From JBCBTD01 sp039818825 (GTDB taxonomy: Bacteria; Pseudomonadota; Alphaproteobacteria; Geminicoccales; Geminicoccaceae): 6,111 nucleotides of DNA. The notes under the pieces are model-generated. The model was not told where the DNA came from, ran no database searches, and worked only from the letters and a program-made list of their open reading frames with translations. The DNA is taken from contig JBCBTD010000122.1 in the NCBI GenBank assembly GCA_039818825.1, positions 1 to 6,111 on the forward strand, in the 5' to 3' direction. Each line of letters starts with the position of its first letter. The stretch's first letter is position 1. Shown one piece after another: positions 1-6,093 of this stretch. Both the position numbers and the translations under genes were made by a program.

Positions 1-1
1 C

Positions 2-1195
2 GACTGGATTGCCTACGGCCACGCGGTACAGACCAGCCGTGACGTTTCCCAGTTCGGTAAGGGCAACCCGCGCGGGGTCATCGCGCCCGAGAGTGCCAAC
101 AACGCCAAGGAGGGTGGCGGGCTGTTGCCGACCCTCTTGTTCGGCATTCCGGGCTCCGGCTCGATGGCAGTGTTCCTGGGCGGCATGGTCCTGATCGGCA
201 TCGAGCCCGGCCCGTCGATGGTCACGTCCGAACTCCAGGTCACCTACTCGATCATCTGGTCGCTCGCGATCGCCAACGTGCTCGGTGCGGGGCTCTGCCT
301 GATCCTCGCCCAGCCGATCGCGCGGCTCACCACGATACCGTTTCCGCTGTTGGCACCGTTCATGATCACGGTGATCTGCTTCGCCGCGTTCCAGGCCACG
401 CGCGACCTCGCCGACCTGATCGCGCTGTTGGCGATCGGCGTGCTCGGCATTCTGATGAAGCGGTTCGGCTGGCCGCGGCCGGCGCTGCTCATCGGCTTCG
501 TGCTGGCACCGCAGGCGGAGACCTACCTCTACCAGGCCGTTCAGTTCTACGACTGGGCGTTCCTGTTGCGCCCAGGCGTGCTGATCATCGCCGCGATCAC
601 CGCCATCTCGATCTGGTTCGGCGTCCGCAACCGCGTGGACGACACGGGCTCGTCCCCGGCAGAGGATGCGTCCGCCACGGCGCAGGCCGTCTCCGGACAC
701 GCACCCCTGGCCGATCGGGGCCCGCAGATCGCCTTCACCATCCTGGTGCTCGGCATCTTCGCCATGGCGATCTGGGATGCGACCGGTCACACCTTCCTCG
801 GCGCCGTGTTCCCGATCGGCACCGCGTCCGTCGCTGCCTTTTTCGGTCTCCTCCTGCTCGGTGTGCTGGTCCTCGGCGGCAACGCCAACCCCGCGATCTA
901 CGACCATGAGATGACCGGCGACCACGTCGGTGACCCCACCGTCGGCTCGCCCTGGACGGGTGCTTTGTGGATCGCCGGCCTCGTGGCGCTCACCGCGCTG
1001 ATCGGCTTCTTCCTGGCGATGATCATCTTCTTCGTCGTGTTCTTGCGGGTGCGGGCACAGGCGAGTTGGACGCGCACGGTGATTCTGACGGCCGTCGTGA
1101 CCTCGTTCATCGGTGTGCTGGCCGGCGCGTTGTCGCTCAACCTCCCCTCGGGCTGGCTGCAGGAGGTGGTCGATCTGCCGTGGCCGCTGCGGTGA
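2..1195 (+). CDS. Tripartite tricarboxylate transporter permease, TctA with C-terminal TctB-like domain (5' partial)
   Basis: This is the large inner-membrane permease of a TTT-family importer, which takes up carboxylic acids using a periplasmic binding protein (TctC) and an ion gradient. The reading frame is open from base 2, so the gene starts outside the window; 397 residues are visible. TctA is shown by the signature GVIAPESANNAKEGG (visible residues 25-39), the following LPTLLFGIPGSGS, and the family's terminal helices up to about residue 211. A hydrophilic linker (about 212-237) leads into a second hydrophobic region (about 238-397) of four to five membrane segments ending in LNLPSGWL. 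This resembles the TctB small subunit, whose members end in a similar 'pLP-G' motif. TctA alone would normally end near the linker, so I infer a TctA-TctB fusion. No TctC is in view. The stop codon overlaps the start of the dehydrogenase gene, indicating an operon. The TctA call is very safe; the fusion is likely. Confidence 0.92.
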   Translation, partial: DWIAYGHAVQTSRDVSQFGKGNPRGVIAPESANNAKEGGGLLPTLLFGIPGSGSMAVFLGGMVLIGIEPGPSMVTSELQVTYSIIWSLAIANVLGAGLCLILAQPIARLTTIPFPLLAPFMITVICFAAFQATRDLADLIALLAIGVLGILMKRFGWPRPALLIGFVLAPQAETYLYQAVQFYDWAFLLRPGVLIIAAITAISIWFGVRNRVDDTGSSPAEDASATAQAVSGHAPLADRGPQIAFTILVLGIFAMAIWDATGHTFLGAVFPIGTASVAAFFGLLLLGVLVLGGNANPAIYDHEMTGDHVGDPTVGSPWTGALWIAGLVALTALIGFFLAMIIFFVVFLRVRAQASWTRTVILTAVVTSFIGVLAGALSLNLPSGWLQEVVDLPWPLR

Positions 1196-2253
1196 GCCCG
1201 GCAGTGCGGCTTCTGCTCCTCCCCGGCGACGGCATCGGTCCGGAGATCGCGGCGGCCACCGAAGCCGTGCTCGCTGCCGCCGCGACGCGCCACGGGCTCG
1301 ACCTGGAGCTCGCCCGTGGCACCATCGGCTTCGCGGCGCTGGAGCGCCACGGCACCACGCTGCCGTCGGCGGTGGTCGCCGCCGCGCTGGAGGCGGACGG
1401 TGTGATCCTCGGGCCCGTGTCGCACAACGCCTACCCGCCGGCCGACCAGGGCGGCGTCAACCCCTCAGGCATGCTGCGCAAGGCACTCGACCTCTTTGCC
1501 AACGTCCGCCCTGCCCGCAGCATCGCCGGCGTGCCGCAGCCGATCGGCAGCGCGGTCGATCTCGTGGTGGTGCGCGAGAACCTCGAAGGCTTCTACGCCG
1601 ACCGCAACATGTTCCAGGGCTCCGGCGAGTTCATGCCCGAGCCGGGGATCGCACTCGCGGTGCGCAAGATCACGGCGCGGGGCTCGCGGCGGATCGCCGA
1701 GCGCGCCTTCGCCATCGCGGCCCAGCGCCCGGCCTCGCGCGTGGCGGCAGTGCACAAGGCCAACGTGCTCCGGGTCTCGGATGGTCTGTTCCTGGACGAG
1801 GTGCGCGCCGTCGCCCGGCAGCACAACGACATCGCCTACGAGGAGGTGATCGTCGACGCCGCGACGGCGCTGTTGGTGCGCGATCCCGGCCGGTTCGACG
1901 TCCTGGTCACCACCAACATGTTCGGCGACATCCTCTCCGACCTTGCCACTGAGCTTGCCGGCAGCCTCGGCCTCGGTGCCTCGCTCAACGTCGGCGAGCG
2001 GCACGCGATGGCGCAGGCCCAGCACGGTTCGGCCCCGGACATTGCCGGCAAGGACGTCGCCAACCCGGTCTCGTTGATCGCCTCGACGGCGATGCTGCTG
2101 CGCCATCTCGGCCATGGCGGGGCAGCCGACAGGATCGACGGCGCCTGCGACCGGGCCCTCGCCGATCCGTCGACGCGCACCCGTGACCTCGGCGGTGCGC
2201 TCGGCACCGAAGCCTTCGCCGCCGCCGTGGTTGCCGACATCAGGGGAGACTGA
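1192..2253 (+). CDS. Isocitrate/isopropylmalate dehydrogenase family protein, NAD-type
   Basis: This is a 353-residue beta-decarboxylating dehydrogenase, a cytosolic enzyme family that oxidises a 2-hydroxyacid and then decarboxylates it. Visible motifs are the N-terminal LLPGDGIGPEI (9-19), the substrate arginines R96, R106 and R128, the catalytic tyrosine Y135 in RENLEGFY, lysine K189 in VHKAN, and the metal-binding aspartates D246 and D250 in TTNMFGDILSD. The cofactor loop is HGSAPDIAG (278-286). The Asp-Ile pair there (283-284) marks NAD rather than NADP preference in this family. The loop that recognises the variable part of the substrate reads NPSGMLRK (90-97), unlike the Ser-x-Asn of isocitrate dehydrogenase, so isocitrate is not assured. 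Homoisocitrate, isopropylmalate, tartrate or a relative remain possible. The GTG at 1192 forms a GTGA overlap with the upstream stop. An in-frame GTG at 1180 lies 13 bases after AGGAGG (1161-1166) and is the alternative start. The gene is translationally coupled to both neighbours. Confidence 0.93.
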   Translation: MSPAVRLLLLPGDGIGPEIAAATEAVLAAAATRHGLDLELARGTIGFAALERHGTTLPSAVVAAALEADGVILGPVSHNAYPPADQGGVNPSGMLRKALDLFANVRPARSIAGVPQPIGSAVDLVVVRENLEGFYADRNMFQGSGEFMPEPGIALAVRKITARGSRRIAERAFAIAAQRPASRVAAVHKANVLRVSDGLFLDEVRAVARQHNDIAYEEVIVDAATALLVRDPGRFDVLVTTNMFGDILSDLATELAGSLGLGASLNVGERHAMAQAQHGSAPDIAGKDVANPVSLIASTAMLLRHLGHGGAADRIDGACDRALADPSTRTRDLGGALGTEAFAAAVVADIRGD

Positions 2254-2255
2254 CG

Positions 2256-3335
2256 ATGGCACAGACCGCCCTGCCCTTCTTGTTCATGCGCGGCGGCACC
2301 TCGCGCGGCCCGTACTTCGATCGCGCCGACCTGCCCGAGGACCGGGAGCAGTTGGCCAAGGTGCTGGTCGCCGCGATCGGTGCCGGTCACCCGCTCAACA
2401 TCGATGGCATCGGCGGCGGTGCCACGGTGGCGACCAAGGTGGCGATGCTGTCGCGCTCGGCCACGCCCGATGCCGACGTCGACTACTTTTTCGGTCAGGT
2501 CGCGGTCGAGGAGGCGCTGGTCGACTTCAAGCCGACCTGCGGCAACATCCTCGCCGGTGTCGGTCCGGCGGCGCTGGAGATGGGCTTGGCCGACTTTGGC
2601 GGCGACGAGACGCGGGTGCGGATCAGGGCCGTCAACACGGGTGCTCTGGTCGAGGCGGTGGTGCAGACGCCGGGCGGCCGGGTTCGCTATGACGGCGACG
2701 CGGCGATCGACGGGGTGCCGGGCACGGCGGCGCCGGTGCTCTTGAACTTCATGGACGTGGTCGGCTCGGCGACGGGCGGCCTGCTGCCGACCGGCCAAGC
2801 CGTCGAAGTGATCGACGGCATCGAGGTCACCTGCATCGACGTCGCCATGCCGATGTGCATCGCCAAGGCCGAGGCGTTCGGCCTCACCGGCTACGAGAGC
2901 CGCGAGGACCTCGACGCCGACCGCGACTTCTACGCGCGGATGGAGCCGATCCGGATCGAGGCGGGCCGGCGGATGGGGCTCGGCGACGTCACCAAGTCGG
3001 TGATGCCCAAGTTCGGCGTGCTGGCGCCGGCGCGCGGCGGCGGCGCCTTCACCGCGCGGTACTTCATGCCCTGGCAGTGCCACCCGGCCATGGCCGTGAC
3101 CGGCGCCCAATGCCTCGCGTCGTGCGCCCTGACGCCGGGCACCGTCGCCGACGGCCTCATGGCCACACCCGACACGCCCGCCCGCATCGTCATCGAGCAC
3201 GCCTCGGGCGCGATCGACGTCATGGTCGACTTCGCGCAGACCGACGGCGGCATCGACGTCAAGTCAGCCGGCCTCCTGCGCACGGCCCGCCTCCTCGCCC
3301 GCGGCGAGCTGTTCGTGCCCGAGGGGTTGGTGTAG
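2256..3335 (+). CDS. PrpF-fold isomerase, 4-oxalomesaconate tautomerase (GalD)-like
   Basis: This 359-residue protein belongs to the PrpF family, whose members move a double bond or interconvert keto and enol forms in unsaturated tricarboxylic acids. Known members include 2-methylaconitate isomerase (PrpF) and 4-oxalomesaconate tautomerase (GalD). The N-terminal MRGGTSRGPYF (11-21), DGIGG (50-54) and FKPTCGNILAGVGP (91-104) are family hallmarks. K61 and C95 occupy the positions of the lysine and cysteine implicated in PrpF catalysis. The phrases LLPTG, VTCID, LGDVTK and GLLRTARLL (339-347) follow the order seen in GalD. Length is normal and the gene appears intact. The ATG lies 2 bases after the dehydrogenase stop and 7 bases after a strong AGGGGAG (2242-2248). 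The gallate or protocatechuate enzymes normally found beside GalD are absent from the window. The actual substrate may instead be an aconitate-like acid handled with the adjacent dehydrogenase and transporter. The family is certain, the exact reaction is not. Confidence 0.9.
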   Translation: MAQTALPFLFMRGGTSRGPYFDRADLPEDREQLAKVLVAAIGAGHPLNIDGIGGGATVATKVAMLSRSATPDADVDYFFGQVAVEEALVDFKPTCGNILAGVGPAALEMGLADFGGDETRVRIRAVNTGALVEAVVQTPGGRVRYDGDAAIDGVPGTAAPVLLNFMDVVGSATGGLLPTGQAVEVIDGIEVTCIDVAMPMCIAKAEAFGLTGYESREDLDADRDFYARMEPIRIEAGRRMGLGDVTKSVMPKFGVLAPARGGGAFTARYFMPWQCHPAMAVTGAQCLASCALTPGTVADGLMATPDTPARIVIEHASGAIDVMVDFAQTDGGIDVKSAGLLRTARLLARGELFVPEGLV

Positions 3336-3562
3336 CCGAGCGGCCGGCACGCCAGACGTCGGTTGCCGACAATAGGAGCTTTCCGTAACCTGTTGAATCG
3401 CATAGACGAAAGCGGAATCCGGGTTCGTTTGGAAATCCGGGCCTGCCCGGCGAACGACGTTCTGGCCGACACCGATGAGGCGCTCGTCTTTATGAACGTT
3501 GTCCTAGGTCTTGTGAAGTCGGGCGTTGGTCGGTGTCGGCACGAGCCACCGGCAAACCGGGT
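3336..3562. other. Gap between convergent genes, no convincing gene
   Basis: This stretch separates the end of the plus-strand operon from the end of the minus-strand ABC gene. It is visibly less GC-biased than the operon. A plus-strand frame from a TTG at 3363 to 3566 could encode 67 residues, but it has no well-placed ribosome binding site and no recognisable motif, and its end overlaps the stop codon of the ABC gene on the other strand. It might be a decayed gene. No transposase, tRNA or long repeat is seen. The region holds one interrupted hairpin, listed separately. Confidence 0.5.
3423..3455. other. Interrupted GC-rich hairpin between convergent genes
   Basis: CCGGGC (3437-3442) and GCCCGG (3445-3450) form a tight stem. 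It is extended by GTTCG (3423-3427) pairing with CGAAC (3451-3455) across a nine-base bulge. It could help end transcription from either side, but neither strand shows a following T-run, so a classical Rho-independent terminator is not supported. Confidence 0.3.
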
Positions 3563-4495
3563 CTAGACAGGCACAGGATCCGCCCTCGGCGTCAGCGACT
3601 TCACCAGCAATTCGTACTTCACCCGCACCGTACTGGCGCTGCGGAAGAACGCGATCAGCTCGCGCCAAGGGCCTTCGAGGCGGGCGAGGCCGGTGAGGCT
3701 GGCGACGACCGTGCCGAGATCGGTCCTGCCGTCGAGGACCAGGAGCCCGCCCATGAGCAGGATGCCGAAAACGCCCACGGCACTGATCGCCTGAAGCGCC
3801 AGCTTGGACGACAGCTTCAGCACGAAGATCTTTCGCCGTGTCTCGTAGACCCGGCGGAAGTCCTCGTTCACCGCCTCGTCGATGGCCCGCAAGTCACTTT
3901 CGGAGATCCTGTCGGAGGCACCGCGCAGAAGCTGCACGCGTTCGAGCACCCGTGCGTTGATCCGCGCCTGAAGGGCCCGCACGATGAGGGCCTGGGGCAG
4001 CACCACGGCGAGGACGATCACCCCCAGCCAGGGCTGCTGCACCAGGACGAAAGCAACGACGCTGATCAACGTGCCGACCTGGACCAGCGGCATCGCGATC
4101 GCCGATCCGGCGAAGGCGCCGACCATCTCGGCCTCGGCCGAGAGCATGGTGACCATGGTGCCCCGCTTCGGCAGGTCGGCCACGCCGGCCGCGGTATCGG
4201 CCACGTAGTTGCCGTAAAGCCGCTCGCGGATCAGCCGGACCACCCGCTCGCCGAGATTGGCGATGCCGAGCCGCATGGCGAACTTGAGCACGGCACTGAG
4301 CAGGACCACCGCGATGAAGCCGAGGCAGAGCCAGACGATCCGGGCCGGCGCCGTGTCCTCGACCAGGCTGTTGATCACCAACTGCTGGAATTTGAGCGGG
4401 GCCGCGGCCAAGACGGCGACCAGGGCCGCCAAGCCGATCAGCAGCACCTGTCGGCTGCCGGTGACCCGCCAGACGGCGCGGTAGAACTCACCCAA
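3563..4495 (-). CDS. ABC exporter transmembrane-domain protein lacking an ATPase domain
   Basis: This 310-residue membrane protein matches the transmembrane half of a type I ABC exporter (ABC_membrane domain). Hydrophobic segments lie at about 17-33, 52-72, 127-150, 155-173 and 233-255, with a weaker one near 257-275. The cytoplasmic loop ADLPKRGTMVTMLSAEAEMV (about 106-125) has the form of the loop that couples membrane and ATPase domains in these exporters. The protein ends at about 310, just after the last helix and the linker, where an ATPase domain of roughly 230 residues would normally begin. No Walker A, ABC signature or Walker B sequence follows it, and none is seen elsewhere in the window. 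It may work with an ATPase made elsewhere, or be the remnant of a full exporter. The TTG start is chosen because an in-frame TGA lies eight codons upstream and AGGGAG (4505-4510, minus strand) sits 9 bases before it. The transported substrate cannot be deduced. Confidence 0.82.
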   Translation of the reverse strand: MGEFYRAVWRVTGSRQVLLIGLAALVAVLAAAPLKFQQLVINSLVEDTAPARIVWLCLGFIAVVLLSAVLKFAMRLGIANLGERVVRLIRERLYGNYVADTAAGVADLPKRGTMVTMLSAEAEMVGAFAGSAIAMPLVQVGTLISVVAFVLVQQPWLGVIVLAVVLPQALIVRALQARINARVLERVQLLRGASDRISESDLRAIDEAVNEDFRRVYETRRKIFVLKLSSKLALQAISAVGVFGILLMGGLLVLDGRTDLGTVVASLTGLARLEGPWRELIAFFRSASTVRVKYELLVKSLTPRADPVPV

Positions 4496-4504
4496 GTCGT
4501 TCCG

Positions 4505-4510
4505 CTCCCT
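4505..4510 (-). promoter_or_regulatory. Ribosome binding site supporting the TTG start of the ABC gene
   Basis: On the minus strand AGGGAG lies 9 bases upstream of TTG at 4495. No ATG or GTG start is available between the upstream in-frame stop and this TTG, so the site decides the start. Confidence 0.55.
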
Positions 4511-4838
4511 CTGGCGTCAAAGACCGGGAAACACCCGGCGCGCCCCGACGCGCGATCGCCGCGACCGACCGGACCACGGCCTCGTCGACCGCCCCGCCGG
4601 GCCGTGGCGCGGGGCCGAGACGCGCCCGATCACGACACCGATCTCCCTCCGTCGCCCCGGCTCGACGTGCTGCGACACCTAGGGCTGCACGCCATGGGAA
4701 ACCGTCCGACGGCCAGTCGGTCAAGGACGTCGACGGGACCCGTCACGAATGGTCCTTTTTGGCACAGTCATAAACCCCAGGCACAACGAAATCGCTAGCC
4801 ATTGGGTGCCGACCCGATAGGCCGTACGTCAATGAAGA

Positions 4839-4864
4839 AGGGGCGGCACCGCAGTACCGCCCCT
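4839..4864 (-). terminator. Rho-independent terminator of the exported-protein pair
   Basis: AGGGGCGG (4839-4846) pairs perfectly with CCGCCCCT (4857-4864) around a ten-base loop. Read on the minus strand the stem is followed by TCTTCATT, a T-rich tail. It lies about 20 bases after the TAA of the downstream exported-protein gene, as expected for the end of that transcript. The plus-strand side is followed by CTAGAG, so it is not bidirectional. Confidence 0.8.
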
Positions 4865-4883
4865 CTAGAGTGTTGGTGTATGA

Positions 4884-5003
4884 TTAGCCGAAGGGCTTAC
4901 GGAACACGCTGTTCGGACCGCCGAAGACGCCGTGATTCTTGATGTCCTTGACGCTGATGCCCGTCGCGCCCTTGAGAACCTTGTCGATCTCACCGCTTTC
5001 GCG
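4884..5003 (-). repeat. Direct repeat copy 1: 3' module of the long exported-protein gene
   Basis: This 120-base segment, starting exactly at the stop codon, matches 5643-5762 with four mismatches by hand alignment (two silent, two changing residues). Beyond 5003 the similarity drops at once to roughly two-thirds, though related codons continue for another 40 or so bases. Confidence 0.92.
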
Positions 5004-5582
5004 CGACGCACCCTGGATGTTCCGGTCGATGCTCTTGATGACCGCAACCGGGGCAGCGATCGGAGACGTAATGCCGTCGATGATCAGCTTGGACGCCGCG
5101 CGGTGCGCCTGATTGCCGGCATCCATCTTGCAGCTTTCATCCAGCTCGCGCTTCTGAGCCGCGTAGTTGGCTTCAGTCGCCGAACGCTCCTCCAGCAGGT
5201 ACGCTTTCAGCTCCTGACGGAAATGCGCGGTGATCAGCATATCGCCGCCAGCCTCCGCAATCTTCTTGTCCGACCAGGCGGTGAACGCCCCCTCCATGTC
5301 GGTCTGACCCGCGTCCTTGAGGGTCGGAGCAACATGCTCATCGAAGTGCGGGCGCAGATCGGTTTTCTTCGCCTTGATCCAGACTTCGCGGTATTCCGGC
5401 GTCAGTGCCATAGTATCCACATTTGCGATTTCCGTGTTGTAGGCAGCCAGCGCCATGTTCCGCTCGGCATGGAAGTCGCTGCGCATGCTAAGGCACGGAT
5501 CAAAATAGTTGTTGGCCAACGCATTCTGCGCCGAAAGGCCAAGAGGGAAAGTTGCAACCGTGGCCAGAAGAAGCTTTTTCAT
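4884..5582 (-). CDS. Exported protein of unknown function with shared C-terminal module (long carrier)
   Basis: I do not recognise this 232-residue protein. It begins with a clear Sec signal peptide, MKK followed by a hydrophobic core and an ALA|NN cleavage site after residue 23, so it should be periplasmic or secreted. The ATG at 5582 is chosen because AGGAG lies 8 bases upstream and the signal peptide starts exactly there; a frame extension to 5633 adds only non-signal residues. The mature part is mostly charged and probably helical (about 35-165), with two cysteines (30 and 151) that could form a disulfide. A hydrophobic stretch (about 167-182) precedes the C-terminal module. Residues 194-232, ending in FRKPFG, match the last 39 residues of the upstream gene product with only two changes (K212 for Q, N224 for D). 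The gene follows its partner by 60 bases on the same strand and is closed by a terminator, so the two are probably co-transcribed. Base composition is less GC-rich than the operon at the left, hinting at a separate origin. Confidence 0.85.
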   Translation of the reverse strand: MKKLLLATVATFPLGLSAQNALANNYFDPCLSMRSDFHAERNMALAAYNTEIANVDTMALTPEYREVWIKAKKTDLRPHFDEHVAPTLKDAGQTDMEGAFTAWSDKKIAEAGGDMLITAHFRQELKAYLLEERSATEANYAAQKRELDESCKMDAGNQAHRAASKLIIDGITSPIAAPVAVIKSIDRNIQGASRESGEIDKVLKGATGISVKDIKNHGVFGGPNSVFRKPFG

Positions 5583-5590
5583 AGATTTCA

Positions 5591-5595
5591 CTCCT
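5591..5595 (-). promoter_or_regulatory. Ribosome binding site fixing the start at 5582
   Basis: AGGAG on the minus strand lies 8 bases before the ATG that opens the signal peptide. It rules against the longer reading from 5633. Confidence 0.75.
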
Positions 5596-5642
5596 AAGGT
5601 TGGGAGCTTAAACGGCAATGATTCACCGCTCAAGCAAGAGGG

Positions 5643-5762
5643 TTAGCCGAAGGGTTTACGGAACACGCTGTCCGGACCGCCGAAGACGCCGTGATTCTTG
5701 ATGTCCTGGACGCTGATGCCCGTCGCGCCCTTGAGAACCTTGTCGATCTCGCCGCTTTCGCG
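5643..5762 (-). repeat. Direct repeat copy 2: 3' module of the short exported-protein gene
   Basis: This is the second copy of the 120-base module, in the same orientation 759 bases away. It encodes RESGEIDKVLKGATGISVQD and the residues through FRKPFG. The sequence beyond the stop codon is not shared with copy 1. Confidence 0.92.
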
Positions 5763-6032
5763 TTCAGCGCCCTTGATGTTCTGGTGAACGATACCCACGG
5801 GCGCACCGAGGATTTTCATGATCTCGCCGTTCGGGCCGAAAGCGTCCTCGCCGTTCCCGAGCTTGACAAGTTCGTGCAGCGCGACGCCGACAGGTGCGCA
5901 GACGGCAATCCCTGGTCCAGTTGCCGGGCAGATCACTTCGACGCCGACAGCACCGACTGGCTCTGCGAAGGCCGTGGACCCAGCCCCGAGCAGCGCAGCC
6001 GCCGTGACCGACGAAAAGAGAATGCGTTTCAT
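5643..6032 (-). CDS. Exported protein of unknown function with shared C-terminal module (short carrier)
   Basis: This 129-residue protein is not recognised. It has a typical Sec signal peptide (MKR, hydrophobic core, AFA|EP after residue 23), which predicts export. The ATG at 6032 is preferred over one at 6047, because GGAGGG (6040-6045, minus strand) sits 7 bases upstream of it and the signal peptide begins there. The mature N-terminal half is Gly/Val/Ala-rich, with two close cysteines (35 and 45) that could form a disulfide. A motif AFGPNGEIMKIL (64-75) follows. From residue 77 it resembles the downstream protein (APV, then NI-GA-RESGEID). Residues 91-129 are nearly identical to that protein's C-terminus. 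Upstream of the module the two share no clear sequence apart from having signal peptides. It is the first gene of the pair in transcription order, preceded by a palindromic region at the window edge. It could be a secreted peptide, an envelope component or an effector; nothing in the sequence decides between these. Confidence 0.85.
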   Translation of the reverse strand: MKRILFSSVTAAALLGAGSTAFAEPVGAVGVEVICPATGPGIAVCAPVGVALHELVKLGNGEDAFGPNGEIMKILGAPVGIVHQNIKGAERESGEIDKVLKGATGISVQDIKNHGVFGGPDSVFRKPFG

Positions 6033-6039
6033 ATGCTTG

Positions 6040-6045
6040 CCCTCC
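6040..6045 (-). promoter_or_regulatory. Ribosome binding site fixing the start at 6032
   Basis: GGAGGG on the minus strand is 7 bases before the ATG at 6032 and overlaps the alternative ATG at 6047, so it favours the shorter start. Confidence 0.75.
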
Positions 6046-6093
6046 ATAGGTAGCTAGGCTGAGGCATCATTTACCAGGCATATTCCCATCAAT

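Larger units (their letters stand above)
4496..4883. other. Largely non-coding region upstream of the ABC gene
   Basis: This 388-base gap lies between the 5' end of the ABC gene and the 3' end of the exported-protein pair. A minus-strand frame (4724 down to 4488, TTG start, 78 codons) ends by overlapping the ABC start by 8 bases, which would allow coupling. However, it is Arg/Gly/Ala-rich, its codon third positions are less G/C-biased than those of the operon genes, and it resembles no family I know, so I do not call it. The promoter of the ABC gene should lie here, but I cannot point to a credible -35/-10 pair. The part from about 4745 to 4883 is visibly richer in A/T and contains the terminator listed separately. 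Confidence 0.5.

Noticed and set aside
967..1191. N-terminal extension of the dehydrogenase frame
   Set aside because: The frame is open back to 967, but the Arg/Gly-rich extension overlaps the transporter gene. The family N-terminus (LLPGDGIGPEI) begins just after 1192.
1836..3200. Long minus-strand frame of 454 codons
   Set aside because: It lies opposite the clear dehydrogenase and GalD-like genes. It is rich in Arg, His, Gly and Asp in the way antisense frames of GC-rich genes are, and has no family motif.
3363..3566. Plus-strand 67-codon frame after the GalD-like gene
   Set aside because: It starts at TTG without a suitably placed ribosome binding site, and its 3' end overlaps the ABC gene's stop codon on the other strand. 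It might be a decayed gene but cannot be supported.
4488..4724. Minus-strand 78-codon frame overlapping the ABC start by 8 bases
   Set aside because: The overlap is suggestive of coupling, but the start is TTG with no supporting ribosome binding site, the composition is Arg/Gly/Ala-rich and there is no recognisable motif.
3533..4798. Long plus-strand frame of 421 codons
   Set aside because: It is the antisense shadow of the ABC membrane gene. Its His/Asp/Gln-rich composition mirrors hydrophobic codons on the other strand.
4932..5597. Plus-strand frame opposite the long exported-protein gene
   Set aside because: The minus strand carries a signal peptide, a ribosome binding site and a terminator. 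The plus-strand frame has none of these. Its first residues resemble the frame at 5691 only because both cross the shared repeat.
4884..5762. Possible CRISPR or insertion-sequence ends from the 120-base repeat
   Set aside because: There are only two copies, both in frame at gene 3' ends, with no inverted ends, no target duplication and no transposase, so a gene-module duplication explains it better.
5691..6053. Plus-strand frame opposite the short exported-protein gene
   Set aside because: It is the antisense of a gene with a clear signal peptide and ribosome binding site, and its similarity to the frame at 4932 comes from the repeat.
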